Part shown: positions 17,924-26,340 of the stretch, one piece after another
Numbering within the stretch: position 1 is the first letter of the stretch
Layout of the letters: each line of letters begins with the position of its first letter
NCBI RefSeq assembly: GCF_014282275.1
Contig: NZ_VFIA01000030.1
Coordinates: forward strand, 1-64,000
Direction: 5' to 3'
DNA from: Spirosoma utsteinense
Lineage (GTDB): Bacteria > Bacteroidota > Bacteroidia > Cytophagales > Spirosomataceae
Length of the DNA: 64,000 nucleotides
Made by a program: the position numbers and the translations under genes
Notes under the pieces: generated by a model
The model's input: only the letters and a program-made list of their open reading frames with translations
Told to the model about the DNA's origin: nothing
Databases searched by the model: none

Positions 17924-19210
17924 ATGCAGTATTCGGAAGTGATCGACTACCTCTATAGTCGACTACCCGTTTTTCATCGGATCGGAGCCAAGGCCCTCAA
18001 GCCCGGGCTTGGGAATACCCTGCGGCTTTGTGCGGCTTTGGGAAATCCCCAGGACCAGTTCCGAAGCATCCACGTGGCCGGTACGAATGGAAAAGGCAGC
18101 ACCTCCCATATGCTGGCGTCTATTTACGGGGCGGCTGGCTACCGGGTAGGATTATATACTTCACCCCATCTGAAGTCATTCACGGAACGCATCCGGATTA
18201 ATGGCCAGCCAATTTCTGAAGAGGCTGTAGCCGAGTTCGTAACAAAAAACCGGGATACGATCGAAACGGTAGAGCCTTCTTTTTTTGAAGTAACGGTGGC
18301 AATGGCCTTCGATTTCTTTGCCCGTCAGGATGTCGATCTGGCGATCATTGAAGTAGGATTGGGGGGCCGTCTGGATTCGACCAATGTAATTACGCCCCTG
18401 ATTTCGGTCATCACCAATATCGGGTACGACCATACAGACATACTGGGCGATACCCTGTCGGCGATTGCTACGGAGAAAGCGGGGATCATTAAAGCGGGCG
18501 TACCTGTGGTGGTGGGTGAGACCCAGGCTGAAACGGAATCGGTCTTTCGCTCGGTTGCTGCTTTAGCAAACGCGCCTATTTCCTTCGCTGATCAACAGTA
18601 CAGCCTTCAGGACAGCGGGATTACTAACGGACGACGTCTGGTAACTACGGTCGACGTAAAGGGCGCTAAGACGACCTATCGACTCGATCTCCTGGGGCAG
18701 TACCAACTACGGAACCTACCGGCGGTTCTGGCTACGATAACCGGATTACAGACGCCCTTTCCTGTGGCTGAATCTGCCCAACAGATCGGTCTTGCGTCGG
18801 TCGTATCGTCGACAGGACTCAAGGGTCGCTTTCAGGTGCTGCAGCAGGAGCCGTTTGTCGTTGCGGACACCGCCCATAACGAAGCTGGTTTGCGGGCGCT
18901 GTTTGCGATGATAGAGACGTTTCCCCGCCACGAGTTACGCATCGTTCTGGGGCTCGTAGCTGATAAAGACCGGGCGTCGGTGCTCTCCGTTTTACCGAAA
19001 GAAGCGGTATATTATTTTTGCCAGGCACAGACGCCCCGTGCCTTACCCGCCGATACGTTGCAACGGGAGGCTGAATCGGTTGGGCTTTCCGGGGCCGCGT
19101 TCCCCGATGTCGACACGGCCTTACAGGCCGCTTTATCCCAGTCGACGCCAACTGATTTAATCGTTGTGACGGGAAGTAATTACATCATTGCCGAAATAAC
19201 AAACCTATAA
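17924..19210 (+). CDS. folC: Folylpolyglutamate synthase / dihydrofolate synthase
   Basis: Mur-ligase-like ATP enzyme that adds glutamate to dihydropteroate or folates. It has 428 aa, the family's length. The P-loop is HVAGTNGKGST at residues 50-60. Other signatures are GLYTSPHLKSFTERIRING, EVGLGGRLDSTNV and the C-terminal VADTAHNEAGL. The ATG follows the TonB-like stop directly and the GTG of trmB lies 2 bp after its stop, giving a tight three-gene operon. Confidence 0.95.
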   Translation: MQYSEVIDYLYSRLPVFHRIGAKALKPGLGNTLRLCAALGNPQDQFRSIHVAGTNGKGSTSHMLASIYGAAGYRVGLYTSPHLKSFTERIRINGQPISEEAVAEFVTKNRDTIETVEPSFFEVTVAMAFDFFARQDVDLAIIEVGLGGRLDSTNVITPLISVITNIGYDHTDILGDTLSAIATEKAGIIKAGVPVVVGETQAETESVFRSVAALANAPISFADQQYSLQDSGITNGRRLVTTVDVKGAKTTYRLDLLGQYQLRNLPAVLATITGLQTPFPVAESAQQIGLASVVSSTGLKGRFQVLQQEPFVVADTAHNEAGLRALFAMIETFPRHELRIVLGLVADKDRASVLSVLPKEAVYYFCQAQTPRALPADTLQREAESVGLSGAAFPDVDTALQAALSQSTPTDLIVVTGSNYIIAEITNL

Positions 19211-19212
19211 CC

Positions 19213-19875
19213 GTGACTCGAAGGAAGCAACATCGGTTCATTCAAAATGCCGAAAGTACAAACGTAATTGAAGTGGGTAAACCCCGGTACAAAACCATAA
19301 AAGGGAACTGGCGAACCGACTATTTTGAGAATCAAAATCCGATAGTGCTGGAACTGGCCTGCGGGAAAGGGGAGTATACGATTGGGTTGGCCCAGGCATT
19401 CCCCGACGTAAATTTTATTGGTGTCGATATAAAGGGGGATCGAATCGCCCGTGGGTCGCAGGCGGCCCACACACTCGGGCTATCCAATGTCGCGTTCCTG
19501 AGAACGGATATCAATTTTATTACGGAGTTTTTCAAGGAGCAGGAAGTAAATGAGATCTGGGTGACCTTTCCGGATCCACAGCCGAGGCCAAAGCAAGAGA
19601 AGCATCGGTTAACTCACCCCCGATTTTTAACGACCTACAAGCGTCTGCTCACACCAGGAGGGACGTTCCATTTGAAGACAGATAGTCCAGCACTTTTTTC
19701 ATACAGCCTAGAGAAGGTACAGGAGGAGAAGTTTACCGATTTACATTATACAACTGATTTATATACATCATCGCTTAACGGAATCCATCTCGGGATCAAG
19801 ACAAAGTACGAACAACTGTTTTTCGATAAAGGATTTACAATTAACTATTTACAATGTAAAACGCCTGTGATTTAA
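19213..19875 (+). CDS. trmB: tRNA (guanine-N7-)-methyltransferase
   Basis: SAM-dependent enzyme that makes m7G46 in tRNAs. It has 220 aa and starts at GTG 2 bp after folC. The SAM site is VLELACGKGEYTIGLAQAFP, followed by FIGVDIKGDRIARG. The catalytic TrmB signature is VTFPDPQPRPKQEKHRL. Base composition drops here: the second half is clearly more AT-rich than folC, and this continues to about 24.7 kb. A 19-bp hairpin overlaps its stop codon. Confidence 0.95.
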   Translation: MTRRKQHRFIQNAESTNVIEVGKPRYKTIKGNWRTDYFENQNPIVLELACGKGEYTIGLAQAFPDVNFIGVDIKGDRIARGSQAAHTLGLSNVAFLRTDINFITEFFKEQEVNEIWVTFPDPQPRPKQEKHRLTHPRFLTTYKRLLTPGGTFHLKTDSPALFSYSLEKVQEEKFTDLHYTTDLYTSSLNGIHLGIKTKYEQLFFDKGFTINYLQCKTPVI

Positions 19876-19897
19876 CATAATCACAGGCGTTTTACAT
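19854..19897. terminator. Bidirectional terminator, trmB / gapA
   Basis: A 19-bp perfect stem (19854-19872 with 19879-19897) and 6-nt loop TAACAT, with AAAACG/CGTTTT inside the arms. The left arm covers the trmB stop region. It lies between convergent genes and could serve both. Confidence 0.75.
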
Positions 19898-19911
19898 ATG
19901 TCATTTATGCA

Positions 19912-19956
19912 ACAATCACTAATGTAAATAATACTTTAATTTACATTAGTGATTGT
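19912..19956 (-). terminator. Second hairpin, downstream of gapA
   Basis: An 18-bp perfect stem (19912-19929 with 19939-19956) and 9-nt loop, starting 10 bp after the gapA stop on the minus strand. It is AT-rich (ACAATCACTAATGTAAAT). Two long hairpins thus stand back to back between trmB and gapA. Confidence 0.6.
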
Positions 19957-19966
19957 AATTTACAAA

Positions 19967-21100
<1,134 letters not shown>

Positions 21101-21130
21101 TTATTAGTAAAGTAGGCTTTATATGCTAAG

Positions 21131-21186
21131 AAAAGTAGTATTATTGCTCAATGCTGCTAATATTTACTACTATTAATACTACTTTT
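21131..21186. repeat. 13-bp inverted repeat upstream of gapA
   Basis: AAAAGTAGTATTA (21131-21143) and TAATACTACTTTT (21174-21186) are perfect complements separated by 30 nt in an AT-rich region. The right arm overlaps a TACTTTTG sequence (21180-21187) that fits the -7 consensus on the plus strand. It may be a regulatory site or a hairpin. Confidence 0.35.
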
Positions 21187-21193
21187 GCTAAAA

Positions 21194-21383
21194 ATTAGTT
21201 AGAGTAGGGGAGTGTTTTATTGTTTTACTAAATTTCACAGGGCTCCAAATTAGTTAGTGCTTCCTAACTCATCTATGTGATACTTATTAGTACTCCAAAC
21301 TGATACCAACAACCTTTCTTAGCAGGTATTTAAGTAGGATTGAACAAAAGAACCTGATTCGTCAGACAATCGAGTTCTTTTTT
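21194..21383 (+). ncRNA. Candidate structured small RNA
   Basis: About 190 nt lacking an ORF but bounded by a -7-like TACTTTTG (21180-21187) and a terminator-like hairpin at 21346-21383 followed by a T run. Local hairpins can be drawn inside: 21227-21235 with 21247-21254, AGTTAG with CTAACT around 21252-21268, and ATACC with GGTAT around 21303-21328. No known RNA family is recognised. The size is like 6S RNA, but I see no 6S-type closing stem. Purely a candidate. Confidence 0.25.
21346..21383 (+). terminator. Intrinsic terminator with U-tract and no obvious gene
   Basis: AAAAGAAC (21346-21353) pairs with GTTCTTTT (21374-21381), with additional GATT/AATC pairing inside, and the plus strand continues TTTTTTAT. 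No protein gene ends here, so it suggests a short plus-strand transcript. Confidence 0.5.
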
Positions 21384-21528
21384 ATTTCTGCTAGGGCTCC
21401 TTCCAACGAACTGCACTGTCCCTACAGCAACATTTTACTCCTTGCCTATAATTTAATTCGTAACCGCTTTAGCTAACTGATGGTAATCGGTACGTAACCA
21501 CGCCCCGGGGCCAAAAAGTGCATACTTC

Positions 21529-21748
21529 TCAAGCCCAGCGGGGCGTAAGCGTTGGTAGTAACAGAAAACCTGAAATGGCTCCATCCAGCAAGCCCCGGAG
21601 GAGAACGTAAGCTTTGCAGTAGATTTCCCCGGCAGAACGTAATCTAAACCTGGGGCGTAACATCACTTCCCTAAGCAGGACCGCATACCATCGGATACTC
21701 GATAGAGCCATTGGCTTAAACCCGTTGCTATTCTCAACATGACCGTAC
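21529..21748 (-). pseudogene. Decayed IS6-like transposase fragment
   Basis: Reading the minus strand from about 21745 gives fragments that resemble an IS6-family DDE transposase with internal deletions. GFKPMALSSIRWYAVLLREV recalls the N-terminal F-K ... V-R-W-Y ... Y-R-E-L-x-E-M-L element. GEIYCK followed by AYVLLRGLLDG and FLLLP recalls the D-E-T-Y-V-K ... Y-L-Y-R-A-V-D ... F-x-L core around the first catalytic Asp. The Asp itself is replaced here. There is no intact reading frame or clear terminal repeat. The region's GC-rich composition differs from the AT-rich flanks. The similarity is by eye only. Confidence 0.33.
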
Positions 21749-22226
21749 TACCGACATCTCTTTTTTAATGCACGATTCAGATCAGTCACTCCAGTGTTAT
21801 TATATCTCAGGGCAGGCGAGCATTTAATTCACTGGGAACTGTGCCAGTCAGTCCTTAAGTGACAAGAGCGAGAAGACAGTCCATAAACTGCTACCATACA
21901 TACTGAGCGATTAATCTCTGCGGCATGGCAATTGTGTAATTAAAATGACCATTCCATCATTTAGACGTCTTTATAATAGCATGTTTCTATTGCTTACCGG
22001 TTAGGCTCATATTCTTGGCCTGTGGCAGACTTTACAGCCAGGGAAACACATTACCTGACTTATCCGTTTAGAAGGCTTCAGCGCGCACTATAAGGAACAC
22101 ATCATAGCGTACGGTTAGAAGTCTTGAAAGAAATAAAAACCGCATATATTTCAACTATACACGCTCCTTATTACCTTTGACAGGTACAGCATTTAGTTAT
22201 AGCTACGTTTTCACAGGAAACAGAAT
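21749..22226. other. Gene-free stretch upstream of dapD
   Basis: About 480 bp of low-GC DNA with stops in all frames at short intervals. I see no tRNA, strong hairpin or recognisable element here. It may be decayed mobile DNA like the adjoining fragment. Confidence 0.5.
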
Positions 22227-22234
22227 TATATTTG
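22227..22234 (+). promoter_or_regulatory. Candidate -7 box of dapD
   Basis: TATATTTG is a perfect TAnnTTTG match, 67 nt before the dapD ATG. Transcription would begin near 22240. The -33 region (GTTTTC) is weak. Confidence 0.5.
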
Positions 22235-22301
22235 GTATTTTGGTTAACTACTCGAATATCAAGCTATTGACTAAATTATATTCACCAATTACTTTAACAT
22301 A

Positions 22302-23117
22302 ATGACCGAAAAAATCGAGATTTTGTGGAATGATCGAAGTCTATTGACTCATCAGGATTCAATACAGACTATTAAAGACGTAATTAATCAATTGGATAAA
22401 GGGGAGTTACGGGTGGCCACACCACCAGCCAACGAAGCCGATGAATGGGTCGTCAATGAGTGGGTAAAAAAAGCCATTCTGCTTTATTTTATCAGTCAGC
22501 AAATGAAGCCAGAACAGGTTGGTATTTTTTCTTTCCACGACAAGATTCCACTCAAGACAAATTTCGCGGAATCCAACGTTCGGGTTGTTCCACCGGCGGT
22601 AGCCCGACACGGTTCTTATTTAGCACCAGGCGTAATCTTAATGCCATCATACGTTAATATTGGTGCTTACGTCGGTGAGCGAACAATGGTCGATACGTGG
22701 GCAACGGTTGGAAGCTGTGCTCAGATTGGTAAAGATGTTCACCTCAGTGGAGGGGTCGGAATAGGAGGGGTACTTGAGCCAGCCCAGGCGGCACCGGTTA
22801 TTATCGGGGATGGCGCATTTGTTGGTTCCCGCTGTATTGTTGTGGAAGGTGCCCGTATTGGCAAACGGGCAGTTTTAGGCGCTGGCGTAACCATAACAGG
22901 ATCGTCAAAAATAATTGATGTCACGGGGTCTAGTCCAGTAGAGTATAAAGGGTTTGTTCCAGCTAACTCAGTTGTTATTCCGGGTAGCTATACTAAAGAG
23001 TTTCCAGCGGGCAGTTATCAGGTTCCCTGCGCCATTATTATTGGACAGCGAAAAGAATCAACTGATTTGAAAACTTCCCTGAACGATGCACTGAGAGAGA
23101 ACAATGTAACGGTTTAA
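22302..23117 (+). CDS. dapD: Tetrahydrodipicolinate N-succinyltransferase
   Basis: Succinyl-CoA-dependent enzyme of the lysine / diaminopimelate pathway, acting on 2,3,4,5-tetrahydropyridine-2,6-dicarboxylate. It has 271 aa, the typical length. It shows an N-terminal helical domain and then a left-handed beta-helix of hexapeptide repeats from about residue 100 (VILMPSYVNIGAYVGERTMV, GSCAQIGKDVHLSGGVGIGG). The C-terminal PVIIGDGAFVGSRC and ANSVVIPGSYTKEF segments are intact. It is monocistronic, with its own candidate promoter and hairpin terminator. Confidence 0.95.
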   Translation: MTEKIEILWNDRSLLTHQDSIQTIKDVINQLDKGELRVATPPANEADEWVVNEWVKKAILLYFISQQMKPEQVGIFSFHDKIPLKTNFAESNVRVVPPAVARHGSYLAPGVILMPSYVNIGAYVGERTMVDTWATVGSCAQIGKDVHLSGGVGIGGVLEPAQAAPVIIGDGAFVGSRCIVVEGARIGKRAVLGAGVTITGSSKIIDVTGSSPVEYKGFVPANSVVIPGSYTKEFPAGSYQVPCAIIIGQRKESTDLKTSLNDALRENNVTV

Positions 23118-23169
23118 CAACGTAATCGTAATACTCACGTGTATCCTTCTGTAAATTGACATAACTATT

Positions 23170-23207
23170 CGACCAATGTAAATACATACCTGTAAATACA
23201 TTGGTCG
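23170..23207 (+). terminator. Hairpin downstream of dapD
   Basis: CGACCAATGTA (23170-23180) and TACATTGGTCG (23197-23207) form an 11-bp perfect stem with a 16-nt loop, about 50 bp after the dapD stop. No U-tract follows directly. Confidence 0.5.
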
Positions 23208-23254
23208 TTGTAAATTTACATTTAACTACTCTAGTTATTTACGTTTATGCCTGC

Positions 23255-23262
23255 TATGTTTG
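23255..23262 (+). promoter_or_regulatory. Candidate -7 box of the XRE regulator
   Basis: TATGTTTG fits TAnnTTTG and ends 27 nt before the ATG at 23290, giving a leader of about 20 nt. Confidence 0.45.
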
Positions 23263-23289
23263 TCAATAAACTATACCAACAGATAAGCC

Positions 23290-23799
23290 ATGAACATAAA
23301 TGACAAAATTAAACAGATATTGATCGACAAAAATTTAACCCCATCTTACTTTGCTGATGAGATAGGGGTACAGCGATCGAGTATCTCACACATTCTGTCG
23401 GGCAGAAACAGGCCCAGTTTTGATATTATCCAGAAGATAATCCGTCGCTTTCCTGAACTTGGTTACGAGTGGATTATGGAAGAAGATCAGCAGCCGCAGA
23501 ATCAGTCCGGTCAACTGAACTATGGTGTTCCCAGAAACAACCCGTTGGCGCAGCCAGTAGACCGTAGAGACCGGTATGTATCTCAGCCATCCGTATCCTA
23601 TACAGCCCCGTCTATACACGTTCGAAGCCAGCGTAATGAGATTCCGCCGGTTATGCAACAACCTGTGGCTACTGCCCCCGTCGAACCGACTACCATTCAG
23701 GACCCGCTAACGCCGATCGAAAAAGCCGAAAAAAAAGTAGAACGGATTTTGATCTTCTATACAGATGGATCCTTTCGGGAATACGGGCCAGCGATTTAA
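23290..23799 (+). CDS. XRE-family transcriptional regulator
   Basis: A 169-aa protein with an N-terminal helix-turn-helix of the Cro/CI type at about residues 5-60 (DKIKQILIDKNLTPSYFADE, then GVQRSSISHILSGRNRPSFD). A long Pro/Gln-rich linker (about 65-140) has no predicted structure. A short conserved-looking C-terminus VERILIFYTDGSFREYGP follows. This HTH-linker-tail build is common in Bacteroidota chromosomal XRE proteins. No toxin or phage gene is adjacent, so its targets are unknown. Confidence 0.8.
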   Translation: MNINDKIKQILIDKNLTPSYFADEIGVQRSSISHILSGRNRPSFDIIQKIIRRFPELGYEWIMEEDQQPQNQSGQLNYGVPRNNPLAQPVDRRDRYVSQPSVSYTAPSIHVRSQRNEIPPVMQQPVATAPVEPTTIQDPLTPIEKAEKKVERILIFYTDGSFREYGPAI

Positions 23800-23965
23800 T
23801 CCAGAACTTAAGAGAGAGTCTGCATTAAAGTACCGCATGTATTGTGTATCAGGTTATTAAACTATTACTTTTTTGTAGCCATCAAAATAGGCCTTTACGC
23901 CCTCTTTAAGCCACATTTTGATCCTATTCAGCTAACTCCTTGTGAAGCAATACATTAGTGTTCCA

Positions 23966-23997
23966 CGTGGATAAGTTGTTTATAAGCGTGTGGATAA
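23966..23997 (-). other. Two DnaA-box-like 9-mers
   Basis: TGTGGATAA at 23989-23997 is a perfect DnaA box (TTATCCACA on the minus strand). CGTGGATAA at 23966-23974 has one mismatch. They are in the same orientation, 23 bp apart, in a gene-free region. One perfect 9-mer in 64 kb is expected by chance about half the time, so the evidence is weak. Confidence 0.25.
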
Positions 23998-24294
23998 GCT
24001 GAAAACGTCGCTTTATTTTGGTCTGACAACGTTGTTAGCAGGTGGTGGCCTAACAATTTACTATAGTTTTGGAAGCTGATCGGCTTTACGACAGAAGGAA
24101 CAGAAAGTGGGAGTGTGGTTTCCCCCGGTATGGATCAGAACGTTTCTATAGTTCATTCCTTGAAATAACGTGCTTCCCCGATTTTTTCCTGTCCGAAGCA
24201 ATACAGCCAGTATCTGTCTTCTAATAGAGCAAGATCAATTTGTAGAATAATCTTAAACCGGCTACTCAGCGTTCTGTGTTTTTACGCTTATCAT

Positions 24295-24600
24295 CTACTT
24301 TGCTACTGAGTTTGCTACTAAGAATGAATTGCCCTGAGATCCGGTAGTCTTCGGCACCAAAGTGATGTGTAGATAGAAGCTATCGTCGACTGGTGAAAAG
24401 TTTATCCCGAATTCCATGGTTGCATACATCTGATTCGTCATTACTCCGGCTACTTCGATTTATTATTTATACTGGCTCATACACGTAGTATAATTGCAGT
24501 TCTTACCGGTTACCTTATCAGTTATGACTACCTGTTCTATAAAAAAAGTCTACCTCTATTTTACGATCTCTTCTTGTACTGCTGTCAGGTCCAGTTCATT
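24295..24600 (-). pseudogene. Possible decayed coding remnant
   Basis: On the minus strand a 48-codon ORF (24295-24441) reads MTNQMYATMEFGINFSPV and continues DDSFYLHITLVPK. A neighbouring frame continues FGAEDYRISGQFILSSK. About 120 bp upstream the phrase ELDLTAVQEEIVK appears before a stop. The amino-acid composition looks protein-like but is broken by stops and frame changes, as in an eroded gene. The rest of the 23800-24741 gap holds no intact gene. Confidence 0.22.
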
Positions 24601-24663
24601 TCATAGTCTTATCACATACAGAGCCAGTTGTCCAGTTGTATAGCTATTTCAGGGCAATACGTT

Positions 24664-24691
24664 TTGTTGTATAATTTGTATTATGTTAACT
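24664..24691 (+). other. Candidate dif site (XerCD recombination)
   Basis: A 28-bp sequence with the layout of bacterial dif: XerC-side arm TTGTTGTATAA, 6-bp centre TTTGTA, XerD-side arm TTATGTTAACT. The XerD arm differs from the widely conserved TTATGTTAAAT at one position and the XerC arm keeps the inner ATAA. It lies in a gene-poor gap where the prevailing gene orientation reverses, as expected at the terminus. Confidence 0.6.
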
Positions 24692-24704
24692 AGAATAACA
24701 AACG

Positions 24705-24734
24705 AATAGGGCTGACACGTCTGCCAGCCCTATT
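24705..24734 (-). terminator. Terminator of the 24742-26193 gene
   Basis: AATAGGGCTG and CAGCCCTATT form a perfect 10-bp stem with a 10-nt loop just after the TPR gene stop. On the minus strand it is followed by CGTTTGTTATT. The candidate dif site lies directly beyond. Confidence 0.7.
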
Positions 24735-24741
24735 ACTCCTC

Positions 24742-26193
24742 TTAGTTACTTTCTACACACACGACTTTACGCTCCTCGTACTGCTTGAGGATATTCTGTA
24801 AGTTCGTCAGGTTTTCGTTTAGATCGGCTTCGTCCTTGACAGCTTTAGCCTTCGTGAAGTAAGGCAAGGCTTGCTTGAACTTACCACATACCTTGCCGTC
24901 AACTTCTTTACCCTGCTTGTTGTAATCGGCCATATCCATGTTGTCTACCGCTTTCTTCATTTCAACGGCATCGTTAAAATAGAAAACGCCCATGTTGTAA
25001 TTGGCATCGTAGTTAGCGGGATCCACGGCAAGTGCTTTGGTATAGTATTCCCTGGCCATCGTACGCTGCTCCGTTTGCTTCTGCTTCAGATCAGCTACTT
25101 TCTTCTGGTTGTCACCCATAGCGCCCGCATTGCTGGCCGCTTCCTTCGCCTGTGCTTCCAGTTGGGCAACGCTAGCCTTGGTATCAACTAAACGCTTTTG
25201 AACATCTGCCAGCTGACGCTTTGCTTCAGCGTTTTTAGGCTCTTTTTTCACTTTAGCCGACAACCGGGTAACTTCACCGGTAATGGCGCTCAAGGCATCT
25301 TTTTCAGCCGTCAGCTTCTTGGCCGAACTGTTCGACTGCTTACTGTCTCCGCCCATTTTGCGAATTTCATCACCCATTTTCGCAGCACCGTTGTCATACA
25401 GAATGGCGAGGTTCACCAGATTCTGAACATTATTTGGTTCTTTCTCAACCATTTGCTTCATACCGGTAATAGCCTCATCCATCCGGTTAGACGCAAGCAT
25501 CAGGTTGATGCGCTCATTCGACAAGTCCTTGTTAGCCGGCGACATGGCGATACCTTTATCCAGTATCGACAACGCTTTATCAACTTCCTTATCATTACGG
25601 TACAGCATGGCTAGCGAACCATAGATCGAAACGTCTTTACCTCCGTTGGCAATGTATTTCTCCAACTGGGTTTTCGCCGTCGCGTTATCCTGGATCTGCT
25701 GCGCACCAATGGCCGTATATAACGGAGCAAGTGTATCGGTTGGCAGAATCCCCCCCGCCAGCGACATCACCTTCACCGCTTCAGCGAAGTTTTTGGCCTG
25801 AAATTTAGCAACCCCCTGCTGCATGACTGCGTTGTATAACTCCCGGCTTTTGAGCGTTTCTGTTGCTTCCTTCGCTAGTTTACCCGGACCACCCTTCTTA
25901 TCCTTGTCCATCTCGGCAACCTTGTTATAGGCTTCATAAGCTACAACAGCCGCGTTCGAGTCGAGCTTAATATTCTGCAATGCAATGTTCTGGTAGGTCT
26001 TTGCTCGGTCCATCCAGGTGCTTGCCTTCGTCGATGCTTTAGCATCTGTAATATCTTTATCACTTTTTTCCTTGTCTTTTTTCATAGACTCGGCCATCGC
26101 AGCGTCCAGCGTATTCGCTGTTCCCTGCGCCTGCTGAGCATATCCGGTAGTATATAGCGAACAGCATAGCAGCGTTAAAACAATTGCTTTCAT
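24742..26193 (-). CDS. Exported TPR-repeat protein
   Basis: A 483-aa protein with a signal peptide (MKAIVLTLLCCSLYTTGYAQ). It has about six tetratricopeptide repeats (for example DVSIYGSLAMLYRNDKEVDK and NVQNLVNLAILYDNG). A Lys/Ala/Glu-rich predicted coiled coil at about residues 290-370 is followed by more TPRs to the C-terminus. The function is unknown; such proteins usually scaffold envelope complexes. It lies downstream of gyrA on the same strand but behind a good terminator, so it is probably transcribed separately. Confidence 0.82.
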   Translation of the reverse strand: MKAIVLTLLCCSLYTTGYAQQAQGTANTLDAAMAESMKKDKEKSDKDITDAKASTKASTWMDRAKTYQNIALQNIKLDSNAAVVAYEAYNKVAEMDKDKKGGPGKLAKEATETLKSRELYNAVMQQGVAKFQAKNFAEAVKVMSLAGGILPTDTLAPLYTAIGAQQIQDNATAKTQLEKYIANGGKDVSIYGSLAMLYRNDKEVDKALSILDKGIAMSPANKDLSNERINLMLASNRMDEAITGMKQMVEKEPNNVQNLVNLAILYDNGAAKMGDEIRKMGGDSKQSNSSAKKLTAEKDALSAITGEVTRLSAKVKKEPKNAEAKRQLADVQKRLVDTKASVAQLEAQAKEAASNAGAMGDNQKKVADLKQKQTEQRTMAREYYTKALAVDPANYDANYNMGVFYFNDAVEMKKAVDNMDMADYNKQGKEVDGKVCGKFKQALPYFTKAKAVKDEADLNENLTNLQNILKQYEERKVVCVESN

Positions 26194-26277
26194 GTGTAAA
26201 TTGGGATTGTGAGTTTTGTTTTCAAAAACGAAATTACGGAATCAATCTGTATAAGCATGGTCCGCCCGGAAATGTTT

Positions 26278-26317
26278 GAGCCACCCGCCTGCCAAAAACG
26301 GTCAGAACGGGTGGCTC
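26278..26317 (-). terminator. Terminator of gyrA
   Basis: GAGCCACCCG (26278-26287) and CGGGTGGCTC (26308-26317) form a perfect 10-bp GC-rich stem with a 20-nt loop just after the gyrA stop. Confidence 0.65.
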
Positions 26318-26340
26318 GCAGGAATTAAAGAAGGCCCTTA

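Noticed and set aside
21194-21383. Identification of the small-RNA candidate as 6S RNA
   Set aside because: The size is right but the 5' and 3' ends do not pair into the long closing stem with a central bubble.
23800-24741. Reading this gap as oriC because of DnaA-like boxes
   Set aside because: Flanking genes converge toward it instead of diverging, dnaA, dnaN and rpmH are absent, and a dif-like site is present.
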